The notes: generated by a model from the sequence alone, not told the origin. A DNA stretch of 64,000 nt from JBHJGM01 sp050331815 (GCA_050331815.1 JBHJGM010000008.1:124001-188000); one strand, 5' to 3'; counted from the stretch's first letter, positions 51,609 through 60,288 are shown. Program-made: numbers and translations.

Positions 51609-53906
51609 TTAGAGCACGACCTTCACCTGGTGGGTGCCGGAGCTCTCCTTGAGGATCGGCGGGCCCTCGACTTTGGAGCCGTTGAGCGTGAGTTCGCGCA
51701 CGCCTTTTTCGTTGCCGGCGGTGTTGTCGATTTCGATCTCGTAGCGCGCCCCGCGAAAGGTGCGCACGATGCCGGCGGTCGGCACCTCGCGACTGAGGCA
51801 AGGATCGATCAGCAGGCCGTCGTAATGCCGCCGAGCGCCCAAAATCCATTCGACCAACAGAAGGTTGAACCAGGAGCAGGTGCCGGTGCGCCAGGGGTAG
51901 TGAGCCTTGCCGTAGGTTTCCTCCAGCGTCATGTAGCAATTGGTGAAGGAAAAGGGCTCGGTGCCGGATTGGGAGACCGGATTCTCCAGGCTGTCGGGCG
52001 CGACTTTTACGAAGGTGCGCCAGGCCTGCGCGGCCCGCCCTAGCATGCAATCGGCCACGCCCTTGAAGCCAGCGGCGTGGTTGTAGCAGCCACCGTTTTC
52101 GGCCCAGCCGGGTCGGCTGGCTGAAAACTTGCCGATGCGTTGGTCAAACTGCGTGAAGGGGGGCGCGCAGATGGAAAAGCCCACGTCGCACTCGATCCGT
52201 TCATCGACAGCCTCCATGCACTGTGCGGCGCGCCCATTGATAGCGGTTTGCGAGAGCACGGCCCAGGACTGCGGGTTGACAAAAATCTTGGCCTCTTCGT
52301 TCGCGTCCGAGCCGACCACAAAGCCGCTGCCGCAGAGGGTGCGTCGGTACCAGCGGCCATCCCAGGCAACGTCGTTGAGTACTTTGGAAAAATGCGCGTG
52401 CCACTCGGCGGCTTCCTTTTCAATAGCGGCGTCGCCGCGACGGCGTGCCAGTTCCTGGACCTCCAGCAGGCCAAAGGCGAGTTGTTGCGTGACCATGACG
52501 GACTCGCGCGCGCCGGTTTCCTCCGAGGGTTCCAGCCCGTCGTTCCAGTCGGCAAAGTGCTGGTCGCAGAGGCCGTTTTCGCCGGTGTCGTTGGCCAGGT
52601 AGCGCATGGCGCGCAGCATGTGATCCCAAATGCTGCCTTTCTCATTGGAGCGATAGTAAGGAACCTCTTCGTCGAGCAGGGAAAACTCGCCCGACTCGCG
52701 GATGAGTGCGGGCACGCTCTGCAAAATCCAGGCAGGCTTGTCGGAATAGGTCTTGTCGTTCAGCGGACGGAAGCCATGCGGGACGCTGCCGTCGGCGTAC
52801 TGCGAGCTGAGCGCGCGCAGGAGATTGGCGCGAGCCATCGGGTAGTCGAAGAGCGCGACGCCCATGTCGTTTTGCAGGTTGTCGCGGAAGCCGCTCTTGT
52901 TGATCAGGTAGGAGACCATCTGGTGCTTGGACCACTGGTTGATCAGCGCCTCGGTGTGCGGCTGTCCAATGGATACCGTGTATTGGCCAGCCCATGCCAA
53001 CTCCTGCTGCTTTTGCTCCTCGACCCAGCCCTCGATGGCTTCAGGCGATGTCTCGTCGAGCAGGCTGGTGACCGCCTCCTTGGACGCGCAGGGCCCCAGG
53101 AGAAAATCAACGCGGGCGGTGGCCCCGGGCGCGATCTTGACCTTGGCCTGGACGGTTGCTGCGCAGTCCGGGCCTACGCCGTGGCGGTTGTCGGCGTTCC
53201 AGCCCCAGAGGATTTTGGGAGTGGCGATGGAAAAGTCGGTGCGGGTGAAGTAGTCGCGGTAGCCGCTGGCCGCGTGGAAATCCTTCAGGCAGACGAGATA
53301 GCCCTTATAGCGATCGTGCGGGGCGTGGCGGTCGCGGTTGTAAACGATCACGCCGTTGATATCCGGCTCGACCCGCGAATGGTTGTCCTTCCAGACGCCG
53401 CCGCCGGTGGCTGTGTTGCCGTTTAGCTGGAAGAGAGCGTATCCAAAAACGGATACATCCTTGGGCTGGTCGGAGGTGTTTTCGAGTGTGACGGTCCAGA
53501 TTTCCTGCACGCGGTGCTTGGGCACGAACACACGCTGCGTGGCGCGGATGCCCACCGCGGTGCCGGTGGTGACGGTCTGCCAGGGATAGTAGCGGCAGGA
53601 ACGGTCAGCAACGGCGGCCGGCGCCGGGCAGCCCCAGGGCGAGAAGGTCGTGTTATCGGCATCGTCGCGGATGAAGAGGTACTTGCTGTCGTAGCTGACC
53701 AGGTCGACGCCGTTGCCATCGTGGTCACGCCACTTCATGTGCCCGTCGCCGATATTCGTGGCCTCGAAGTAGGCTTCGTCATCGCCGGGCTGATTGAAGT
53801 GCAGGTTGACCCATTTTTTGGGCGGCTCGTTCTCGAGCAGGAAGCAGTGCTCGTCGGGAAGGAAGCGTCCGTATTGATGGATGGAGGGATTGGTCTGGAT
53901 AGTCAT
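51609..53906 (-). CDS. GH94-like glycoside phosphorylase
   Basis: The 765-residue protein has the GH94 layout: an N-terminal beta sandwich (1-270), an (alpha/alpha)6 barrel and a C-terminal jelly roll. It contains FADWNDGLEPSEETG, in which the Asp matches the general acid of chitobiose and cellobiose phosphorylases. WAENGGCYNHAAGFKGV and YPWRTGTCSWFNLLLVEWIL follow, with the typical GTxSW phosphate-binding segment. It should split a beta-glycosidic bond with phosphate to give a sugar 1-phosphate, saving ATP. No signal peptide is present. The substrate is probably an oligosaccharide of this region, but is unproven. Confidence 0.85.
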   Translation of the reverse strand: MTIQTNPSIHQYGRFLPDEHCFLLENEPPKKWVNLHFNQPGDDEAYFEATNIGDGHMKWRDHDGNGVDLVSYDSKYLFIRDDADNTTFSPWGCPAPAAVADRSCRYYPWQTVTTGTAVGIRATQRVFVPKHRVQEIWTVTLENTSDQPKDVSVFGYALFQLNGNTATGGGVWKDNHSRVEPDINGVIVYNRDRHAPHDRYKGYLVCLKDFHAASGYRDYFTRTDFSIATPKILWGWNADNRHGVGPDCAATVQAKVKIAPGATARVDFLLGPCASKEAVTSLLDETSPEAIEGWVEEQKQQELAWAGQYTVSIGQPHTEALINQWSKHQMVSYLINKSGFRDNLQNDMGVALFDYPMARANLLRALSSQYADGSVPHGFRPLNDKTYSDKPAWILQSVPALIRESGEFSLLDEEVPYYRSNEKGSIWDHMLRAMRYLANDTGENGLCDQHFADWNDGLEPSEETGARESVMVTQQLAFGLLEVQELARRRGDAAIEKEAAEWHAHFSKVLNDVAWDGRWYRRTLCGSGFVVGSDANEEAKIFVNPQSWAVLSQTAINGRAAQCMEAVDERIECDVGFSICAPPFTQFDQRIGKFSASRPGWAENGGCYNHAAGFKGVADCMLGRAAQAWRTFVKVAPDSLENPVSQSGTEPFSFTNCYMTLEETYGKAHYPWRTGTCSWFNLLLVEWILGARRHYDGLLIDPCLSREVPTAGIVRTFRGARYEIEIDNTAGNEKGVRELTLNGSKVEGPPILKESSGTHQVKVVL

Positions 53907-53929
53907 GAGAAAATGGATACAGCAGGTTC

Positions 53930-55366
53930 CTAGGCTTCGATTTTCACAGCCTCCGCGCGCGTTGCCGCTGGATTCGCAGCAAACTTGCAGCGAACTTGTT
54001 CAAGCGCCTGCACGCAAACCGCGTGCAGCCCGTGGGTGTAAAACTCGGGCAGGTCCTCGTCCCAGAGCACTTCGACATCCATAAGTTGGAGGCCGTCGAT
54101 GTGTCGCGCGTAAAGGCCGGGACAATCGTGGGCAAAGAGCGAGTGGGCGGGGTCGGCGGCGGGGCGCAGGTCGAAGTTGCCGCCGGTCGCGGTCACCATT
54201 GGGCCGTTCTTGATCCGCAGCCGCAGCTGTTGAAAGCGAATGTCTTCCAGGCATGCACCCTCGCGTCCCCAAAGCAGGACGCCCTGCTCGGCCTCGGCGA
54301 GAATGTTGCTGAAACGCACGCGGCGGATGGGCGCGCTGGGACGGCCCTCAAAGCGCGGCACCGTGGACAGGTGGATGGGCTCGCCGTGACCCCACCAGGT
54401 TCCATCAAGCAGGCGTGTTTCGATGGTGATGTTGTCGAAGAAAACATCCTCGATGGGTGCTTCCTCGCGGGCGTAGATGCCGATGCCGCGATTGGAGTCG
54501 TAGATTTGAAGGTTGCTGAAGCTGAGGCGACGAATCGGGTACGGGCCGTAGCCGATGCGGATACCCGAGGAACGTGAAACCAGGTGGCAATTCGACACGC
54601 AGACATGCTCAGAGACGGGTGCCTTGTTGCCAAAGGGGCGTTCTTCGACCGGGGCGATCACGCGGTCGAGCCGTTCGTTTGGCTCGAAGCCGGAGACGAT
54701 GATGGCGTCGTCGCCGGCACGGATATCGCAATTGACAATACGGACGTTACGCGAGGCGGTGCAATGAATACCATCACTGTTGGGTACGCACAAGTCGTTG
54801 AGAATGGTGACGTTGTCCGCGAGTATGTTTTCGCAGGTGCCGAAGCGGACGGCCCAGGTCGGTGCATTTTTTAGCGTGAAATCGCGCAGCACGACGTGGC
54901 TACAAAAGTAGAAGGTGACGGTCATTCCGAGGTTGAACTTCCGGTAGATTGGACCGTCCACGTGGAAGGTGTCGGGGGGCAGATAGTCGTCGCCCTGGCG
55001 CGTGAACGAGGTGTCCCAGTCGGCGCTGTCGTGGTTGCGCGTGGGGTCGTAGTTGCCGGGCGAGTTGCCGTCGACCACGCCGGTTCCCGTGACGCTGACA
55101 TGTTCGGCATCCTCCGCGTACAGAATCCCGTGACGCCGAAAGGTCTTGAGGTAGTGGTCGCGGTTGGGGCTCCCCAACAGCACGGAGCCCGGCTCCAGGT
55201 GCAGGTTGACGTGGCTTTTGAGGACGAGCGTGCCGCAGGAGTAGGTGCCCGCGGGCACCAGGACTGTGCCGCCGCCGGCTTCGTGGCAGGCGTCGATCGC
55301 CTGCTGGATTTCAGCGGTGCAGAGCTCATCGGTATTGGCACCGTAATCGAGAATGGAGTGAGGCAT
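53930..55366 (-). CDS. GH28-like polygalacturonase family protein, cytoplasmic
   Basis: The 478-residue right-handed beta-helix protein has GTGVVDGNSPGNYDP, then NSDGI (196-200) and AGDDAI (217-222), which carry the catalytic Asp residues. At 264-272 the usual GHG becomes SRSSGIRIG, so one conserved His is lost. GH28 enzymes hydrolyse polygalacturonate or rhamnogalacturonan, and related helices act on xylogalacturonan. There is no signal peptide. It is downstream of a cupin gene and upstream of the GH94-like gene on the same strand, with short gaps (23 bp), so a three-gene unit is likely. Confidence 0.85.
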   Translation of the reverse strand: MPHSILDYGANTDELCTAEIQQAIDACHEAGGGTVLVPAGTYSCGTLVLKSHVNLHLEPGSVLLGSPNRDHYLKTFRRHGILYAEDAEHVSVTGTGVVDGNSPGNYDPTRNHDSADWDTSFTRQGDDYLPPDTFHVDGPIYRKFNLGMTVTFYFCSHVVLRDFTLKNAPTWAVRFGTCENILADNVTILNDLCVPNSDGIHCTASRNVRIVNCDIRAGDDAIIVSGFEPNERLDRVIAPVEERPFGNKAPVSEHVCVSNCHLVSRSSGIRIGYGPYPIRRLSFSNLQIYDSNRGIGIYAREEAPIEDVFFDNITIETRLLDGTWWGHGEPIHLSTVPRFEGRPSAPIRRVRFSNILAEAEQGVLLWGREGACLEDIRFQQLRLRIKNGPMVTATGGNFDLRPAADPAHSLFAHDCPGLYARHIDGLQLMDVEVLWDEDLPEFYTHGLHAVCVQALEQVRCKFAANPAATRAEAVKIEA

Positions 55367-55389
55367 GGGGCAGCAGCTTGTGATGTGTT

Positions 55390-55794
55390 TTAGGCACGCT
55401 CGGGCGGCGGTGGCTCGTCGGCGACGCGTGTCTCGCTGCCGTCGACGTTGGAGCCCAACATGAGCAATTCGCAGGGTTTATCGCCGAAATTGCGAAAGGT
55501 GTGGAACGCGCCGCAGCGCTTGAAAATAGAGTCCCGCGGTTGGAGGGCGTGCCAGGTGCCTTCGAGGCAGATGTGGCAAGTGCCTTGGAGGACGAAGAAC
55601 CACTCTTCCTCGAGAGTGTGCGTGTGATAGCGTGTGCTGGTGCCACCGTGCGGCGGGATGCGCGTCAGGCGCACCTCGAATTGATCGCACCCATGTGCCT
55701 GCCAAAGCGCTTTGAATTCGCCCAAGGGTTCTTCGACGCCTGGCTTGGTTTTCGGCAGCCAGGGAAGTTCGGCAGTGTGGACGATAGCGGACAT
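55390..55794 (-). CDS. Cupin domain protein
   Basis: The 134-residue protein has one cupin fold: GGTSTRYHTHTLEEEWFFVLQG, with the metal-binding H-x-H-x(n)-E pattern, and GAFHTFRNFGDKPCELLMLG. Such small cupins are sugar isomerases, lyases or sensors. By position (23 bp before the GH28 gene on the same strand) it may be a uronate-related isomerase or lyase, but no assignment is possible. The ATG at 55794 is supported by the start of a conserved first strand. Confidence 0.72.
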   Translation of the reverse strand: MSAIVHTAELPWLPKTKPGVEEPLGEFKALWQAHGCDQFEVRLTRIPPHGGTSTRYHTHTLEEEWFFVLQGTCHICLEGTWHALQPRDSIFKRCGAFHTFRNFGDKPCELLMLGSNVDGSETRVADEPPPPERA

Positions 55795-55806
55795 GGCGGC
55801 GACGGG

Positions 55807-57120
55807 CTACTTGCCGGTAAAATTTGGCGGACGTTTTTCTAGAAAGGCGGCCAGACCTTCCCGCGCATCGCTCGTGTTGAGGCAGCGCAGGTAGGCGGCG
55901 TCCTCGGCGAGAAAGGATTCGCGGGCGTCGACCCCGGCCAGGTGGTGCATCAGCCATTTGTTTTCGCGCAGGGCCAACGGTGGTTGCGCGGCTAGCTCAG
56001 CGGCAAGTCTGCGGGCCTCGCCCAGAAGTCGACCGGCGGGCACAACCCGATGGAGCAGGCCCCACTCGCTGGCGGTGCGCGCGTTGATGGTTTGGCCGGT
56101 CAGGCACAGCTCTGTCATGCGCGCGTGGCCGAGGTAGCGGTACAACTGGCTCATGCCCCAGCCCCCGGGCCAGCCCAGCTTGATCTCTGGCATGGAGAAA
56201 GTGGCGGTGGTGCTGGCCAAGCGAAAATCACAGGCGGCCGCCAGTGTGCAGCCGCCGCCAAAGGCGTAACCGTTGATAGCTGCGATGACTGGCTGCGGCA
56301 ACGCGGCAAGGTGATTCGCAAGACGCCCCTGACGTTGTCCGAAATCGCTGGCCTGGGCCAGGCTCATCGCCTGAACCGCGTGCAGGTCTGAGCCCGCGCA
56401 GAAGCTCTTGCCCGCCCCGGTCACGATCAAGACGCGAAGGCTGCCCGCCTGATCCGCCAGCCAGGGCAGCAGCTTATCGAAGTCCTCCAGGGTGTCCGGA
56501 TGCAGTGCGTTGAGGGCGTGGGGCCGGTGGTTGACCAGGATGCCGATGGGCCCTTCCGCGCGCAACTGCAGGTTTTTCAACGTCGGCAGCGGACCGGATC
56601 GAGGCTGCAGATCGCTCCCGGGCGCGACCTTGCCAACGGGTTCCGTGGTCTTGGTCGGCGCGTCCGAATTTGCAGAAATTGCAGGGTCCCGTTCAGATTT
56701 GGCAGGCGCGGCTTCGTCATAGAGGTGCTGGGTGAAGCGCTCGATATCAACGACCGCCCGGGTGTGGCTGCCCTGGCCGATCTGCTGCTTCGCATCGTAA
56801 GCGGAAACCGCAAATTCCGCGGCACGCCGGTTCAGCCCGATGAGTTCAGCGGTGGCGCGGACCGGGCCGCCAATGGGCGTCGCCGCCAAGTGGGCAATGT
56901 TGACGTCCACGCCCACGGATTCCTCCTGTGCATCAAGGTGCGGTGCCAGGAGTTTGCGCGCGGCCTGCTCCATCAAGTGAATCATGGAGGGCGTGGAAAA
57001 GACGGTGGCTTGGTCGCGACGCCCCAGGGTGATCGCATGCGTGGGTTTGGCGACCCAGGTCAGTTCCGCTTTTTGACCGATTTTCAGGCCGCGCTCGCTC
57101 AGGGGTTGAAGCGTCGGCAT
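55807..57120 (-). CDS. Fusion of FlK-like hotdog thioesterase and crotonase (enoyl-CoA hydratase) domains
   Basis: The 437-residue single frame has two enzyme-like parts. Residues 1-125 form a hotdog fold of the fluoroacetyl-CoA thioesterase FlK type (ATVFSTPSMIHLMEQAARKL, then GVDVNIAHLAATPIG). A Pro/Ser/Thr-rich linker (about 130-175) leads to a crotonase domain with VLIVTGAGKSFCAGSDLHAV, NGYAFGGGCTLAAACDFRLA (oxyanion hole) and MPEIKLGWPGGWG. The two together could hydrate and hydrolyse an acyl-CoA. I do not know this domain order from characterised proteins. It is 4 bp from the next minus-strand gene, and the neighbours give no pathway. Confidence 0.82.
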   Translation of the reverse strand: MPTLQPLSERGLKIGQKAELTWVAKPTHAITLGRRDQATVFSTPSMIHLMEQAARKLLAPHLDAQEESVGVDVNIAHLAATPIGGPVRATAELIGLNRRAAEFAVSAYDAKQQIGQGSHTRAVVDIERFTQHLYDEAAPAKSERDPAISANSDAPTKTTEPVGKVAPGSDLQPRSGPLPTLKNLQLRAEGPIGILVNHRPHALNALHPDTLEDFDKLLPWLADQAGSLRVLIVTGAGKSFCAGSDLHAVQAMSLAQASDFGQRQGRLANHLAALPQPVIAAINGYAFGGGCTLAAACDFRLASTTATFSMPEIKLGWPGGWGMSQLYRYLGHARMTELCLTGQTINARTASEWGLLHRVVPAGRLLGEARRLAAELAAQPPLALRENKWLMHHLAGVDARESFLAEDAAYLRCLNTSDAREGLAAFLEKRPPNFTGK

Positions 57121-57124
57121 CGGT

Positions 57125-58045
57125 TCAGCGGAGGGTTTCGGTAACGGTCAGAATCCACGGCCCTTCGGCAGAAACCGGAATAGGCCCTTCGCCGGGTGAC
57201 TTGAAGAGCCCGCTCACGGACATCTGGCCTTCCAGGCGGACCGACTCGTCCATGTAAGTGCGCAGGTTGCGGCGAATCTGCCCGGTCATCTCGAAGGAGC
57301 CGCGCATGCCGGTGCTCAGCTCGCGATCGATCTGCTGCAGCGCGTTGCCGGTCAGCTTGACGTCGATCACGGCTATGGGCTCGCCGTTGCTCCGCTCCAC
57401 ATCCTTCAGGGTCAGTTCGGCGGTGGCGTTGAAGGAGTTGGCCGAGCGCTTGCCCAGAAAAACCGAAGCAGGCGGATTCCAGGTGAAGCCGATAGGCACC
57501 GGTTGCTCGGGGTAAACCTTGGGTGCATCGTCGTCGAGCTTGAGTTCCTGCATGGCGGTGACCTGTTCGGGCGTGGGGTCGGCATCCACCAGCGAGGGCA
57601 CCCAGAGGTCTCCGATCTTGCGCACCCGCACGGTGTGGCCCAGCAGGGGATGTTGCTCCAGGCCGTCGTTGACGCGTTGCCCCAGGCGGCTGAGGATTTT
57701 GCGCTCCTCGCCTTCGGTAAAGCGCACCGTGAAATCGAGCGGTTCGCCGGTCCGCGGGTCTTCCTTGAGCGTTTGCCCATGCCGGGTGAGCACCTGCGTC
57801 GTGCTGATGGTGAGGCGCTCGCTGCGGTCGGGGAAGTCGTAAGTGAAGAGGTGGTTCGGACGCTCCGAAACCATGCGCCGGGTCACAATTTTTCCCTCGA
57901 GCGGGTAGCGTCCATCGAGGTCGAAAAGAAAAAGGTCCTGGGCAAAGACGCTCGTGGGCAACAGCCCAAGTACAACGAGCAACAGCCAGGAGCATCGACT
58001 GCCAAAAAGAGGTGGCAGGCAGAGACTGCGGAGGGAAAGAGGCAT
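57125..58045 (-). CDS. Secreted protein of unknown function
   Basis: I do not recognise this 306-residue protein. A signal peptide (CSWLLLVVLGLLPTSVFA) is followed by a mature part of mostly beta strands. There are repeats of charged and hydrophobic residues, such as KIVTRRMVSERPNHLFTYDF and TGNALQQIDRELSTGMRGSFEM. No cysteine pairs or catalytic motifs stand out. It is separated by 4 bp from the hotdog-crotonase gene downstream, so co-transcription is likely. The role may be structural or binding, but this is a guess. Confidence 0.65.
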   Translation of the reverse strand: MPLSLRSLCLPPLFGSRCSWLLLVVLGLLPTSVFAQDLFLFDLDGRYPLEGKIVTRRMVSERPNHLFTYDFPDRSERLTISTTQVLTRHGQTLKEDPRTGEPLDFTVRFTEGEERKILSRLGQRVNDGLEQHPLLGHTVRVRKIGDLWVPSLVDADPTPEQVTAMQELKLDDDAPKVYPEQPVPIGFTWNPPASVFLGKRSANSFNATAELTLKDVERSNGEPIAVIDVKLTGNALQQIDRELSTGMRGSFEMTGQIRRNLRTYMDESVRLEGQMSVSGLFKSPGEGPIPVSAEGPWILTVTETLR

Positions 58046-58193
58046 GGTGGGAAGACGCTCATTCCCAGTCAGAAGGCGTGCGGTGGCAAGGATTCTTCAG
58101 CCCAAATCAGTTGGAATTCGACAATTACAGGTACGCGACCGCATGCGTGGCTTCGACTCAGGCAAAAAGCAGGGAAGACTGGCTGCAGCCTGT

Positions 58194-59096
58194 TTATTCG
58201 GGCAGGTGCAGCAGGCGACGGGCGTTGTCTTGGGTGATGGCTATGAGTGTGGTAGCGTCCAGTCCGGCGCGATGCAGCCATGCGTGAGTGGTGGCAAAGT
58301 CGGCGTGGGTTCGTTTGCTCGGAGCCACGCGCAGGGGATAATCCGTGCCAAAGAGCAGACGCTCGGCACCCACGCAGTCGACCATCGTCCGGCAGATGCG
58401 CGGTTCGTACAGGAGCGGAGCCGCCGCCAGGTCGAAGTACAAATTTTCAAAGGAGGCGGCCAGCCGCCGGTTGAGGGCAAAGATCGGCAGCAGCCCACCC
58501 AGATGGGCCAGGATATAGGTAGTCTCTGGATGGGCACAGGTGTGGTTGAGCAACAGGTCCAGCGGCGTTTCCACGCGCCCGGGATAGCGCGCACCCACCG
58601 GCTCGGTAACGTGCACGAGCAGCGGCACCTGCGCCTTGGCGGCAAATTCGGCCAAAGCATCCCAGGTTGCGGGTTGTTCATGCAGGGCGTTGACGCCTGG
58701 GTGCAATTCACCAAAGCCGTTGAAGCCAGCCTTGAGGGCGCGCTGGGCTTCGGCCAGCACGGCTGCGGTTCCCTCGGCAAAGGGCAGGGCGGCAAACGCC
58801 GAGAGACGGTCCGAGTGGGAGCGCAGGCAGTCGCTTAAAAAATCGTTTTGCGCGCGAACGGTGGCGGCCTGCTCCCAGTACCAGCTTTGTAGGACGGTGC
58901 GCTCGATGCCGTCGGCGTCCATGGCCGCGAGCAACTGATCCGTACGGACCCAGTCCTGAAGCGAGGGACGATCCGTCGGCGCAACGCAGGCCAGCCACAG
59001 GTGCTCGTGGTTTGCCTTTCCCCAGTCCAGCGGATCGGCGAGCACTTCCGCGCTGTAGTGGTGCGCATGGCAATCGATGCAACCGCTGGCGGGCAT
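58194..59096 (-). CDS. Amidohydrolase-related metal-dependent hydrolase
   Basis: The 300-residue TIM-barrel protein begins CIDCHAHHYSAE, with the metal-binding His-x-His, and has ILAHLGGLLPIFALNRR, then LLFGTDYPLRVAPS with the conserved Asp. It fits the amidohydrolase 2 family (PF04909), whose members decarboxylate or hydrolyse aromatic and lactone compounds, for example uronate-derived lactones. Substrate unknown. It is 21 bp downstream of the amidotransferase gene on the same strand. Confidence 0.82.
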   Translation of the reverse strand: MPASGCIDCHAHHYSAEVLADPLDWGKANHEHLWLACVAPTDRPSLQDWVRTDQLLAAMDADGIERTVLQSWYWEQAATVRAQNDFLSDCLRSHSDRLSAFAALPFAEGTAAVLAEAQRALKAGFNGFGELHPGVNALHEQPATWDALAEFAAKAQVPLLVHVTEPVGARYPGRVETPLDLLLNHTCAHPETTYILAHLGGLLPIFALNRRLAASFENLYFDLAAAPLLYEPRICRTMVDCVGAERLLFGTDYPLRVAPSKRTHADFATTHAWLHRAGLDATTLIAITQDNARRLLHLPE

Positions 59097-59117
59097 GGCT
59101 CGCTGAGAATGGGCAAA

Positions 59118-59837
59118 CTACGGCAGCTTGAGGTCTGCCAGCAGTCGCTCCATGCGCGCACGGCAAGGGTCGATGTGTTTGTAACCCTCGCGGATCTGCT
59201 CCGGGGTCTGCACGAAACGCTGCGTGCCGAAACGCTCGAGCTTGTAGCCGCTGTGCTCCATGAGGCCTTCTACTGTCTCCACATCCATCTCCAGATGAAA
59301 TTGCAACCCGAGAACGCGGTCGCCGTACACAAAGCCCTGATTCGGACAACCCTCGCTGGAGGCAATCGAACGCGCCCCATCAGGCAATTCGTAGGCATCC
59401 TGGTGGAAGTGGAAGACGGTTTGCGGACCATCGGCGAACTGAACCGGGAACCAGCCGTGCTCGCGCTCAGGTGAAGAGACCACGTCACCGCCGAGCACAT
59501 AGGCGATGAATTGCGCGCCCAGGCAGATTCCAAGCGTTGGTTTCTCTGCCGCTAGGTTGGCCCGAATGAGTTCCAACTCGGGGTATAGCCAGTCGATCTC
59601 GGTGCGTTCTTTAACGCCCTGCGGACCGCCCATCACGAGCAGAATACCGTAATCGTCGAGGCTGGCGGGCAGGCTGCGCTCCCAGGCGTTGAAGCACTCG
59701 ATGGACCAGCCGTTGGCGTGCGCCCAATCGCTAAAGAGAGCTGGACCCTCGTAGGGAACGTGTTTCAGACAGGCGATGGTTTTTTCGCGACTCACTCGGG
59801 CAAACAACCGCGCACCCGCGCGCATCGCAAGTTTCAT
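59118..59837 (-). CDS. Class I glutamine amidotransferase-like protein
   Basis: The 239-residue protein has ILLVMGGPQGVKERTEI, GICLGAQFIAYVLGGD with the nucleophilic Cys, and LGLQFHLEMDVETVEG with the catalytic His and Glu. It resembles GATase1_GMP-synthase-like proteins that act on gamma-glutamyl compounds or small amides. I use the ATG at 59837; GTG 59795 and ATG 59825 are alternatives, and the conserved part starts at TIACLKHVPYEGP. The start overlaps that of the divergent vanZ-like gene, as the bases CATG serve both strands. Confidence 0.8.
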   Translation of the reverse strand: MKLAMRAGARLFARVSREKTIACLKHVPYEGPALFSDWAHANGWSIECFNAWERSLPASLDDYGILLVMGGPQGVKERTEIDWLYPELELIRANLAAEKPTLGICLGAQFIAYVLGGDVVSSPEREHGWFPVQFADGPQTVFHFHQDAYELPDGARSIASSEGCPNQGFVYGDRVLGLQFHLEMDVETVEGLMEHSGYKLERFGTQRFVQTPEQIREGYKHIDPCRARMERLLADLKLP

Positions 59838-60288
59838 GAAGCAGGATTTCTCCACAGCCGGTACATTGACGCCACGGGCAAACTGGCGGATTCTCTGGCC
59901 GCTTGCCCTTATGCTGACGTTCTTCATCGCCTCGAGCCGCTCCAGTATTGCCGTGCCGATGCCGCCGGTCGTCGGCTTCGACAAGGTCATTCATTTTTTT
60001 GCTTACGGCCTGCTGGGCACGCTGGTCGTGCGTCTACCCAGGGTGCGGCGGTTGCGGGCGGGCGCGTTTTGGGCGGCGGTGGCGGTGGCCACGGGCTACG
60101 GCGTCTTCGACGAACTTTACCAGAGCACCACTGGACGCCACGCCGACGTCTACGACTGGATCGCCGATGCGCTCGGGTCCGCCTTTTTCGTAGCGCTGTA
60201 CTTGCGCTGGGCGCGTTACCGACGCCTGCTGGAATGCCCGGTCGGTAAGTTGTTCAAAACCTCCCAGCCCGCCCACAAGGCGTCATGA
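59836..60288 (+). CDS. VanZ-like family membrane protein
   Basis: The 150-residue protein has four membrane segments: WPLALMLTFFIASSR, VIHFFAYGLLGTLVV, FWAAVAVATGYGVFDELYQ and DALGSAFFVALYLRW. It contains the VanZ-like pattern DKVIHFFAYGLLG ... YGVFDELYQSTTGRHADVYDWIADALG. VanZ was first linked to teicoplanin resistance, but most members have no known role. Its start overlaps the divergent amidotransferase start, and its stop overlaps the ligA ATG by four bases (ATGA), so it is translationally coupled to ligA. Confidence 0.86.
   Translation: MKQDFSTAGTLTPRANWRILWPLALMLTFFIASSRSSIAVPMPPVVGFDKVIHFFAYGLLGTLVVRLPRVRRLRAGAFWAAVAVATGYGVFDELYQSTTGRHADVYDWIADALGSAFFVALYLRWARYRRLLECPVGKLFKTSQPAHKAS

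Noticed and set aside
51490..52050. A 187-residue N-terminal extension of the GSDH-like protein
   Set aside because: The extension is antisense-like, rich in Arg/His and overlaps the GH94 gene; a clear signal peptide begins at ATG 51489.
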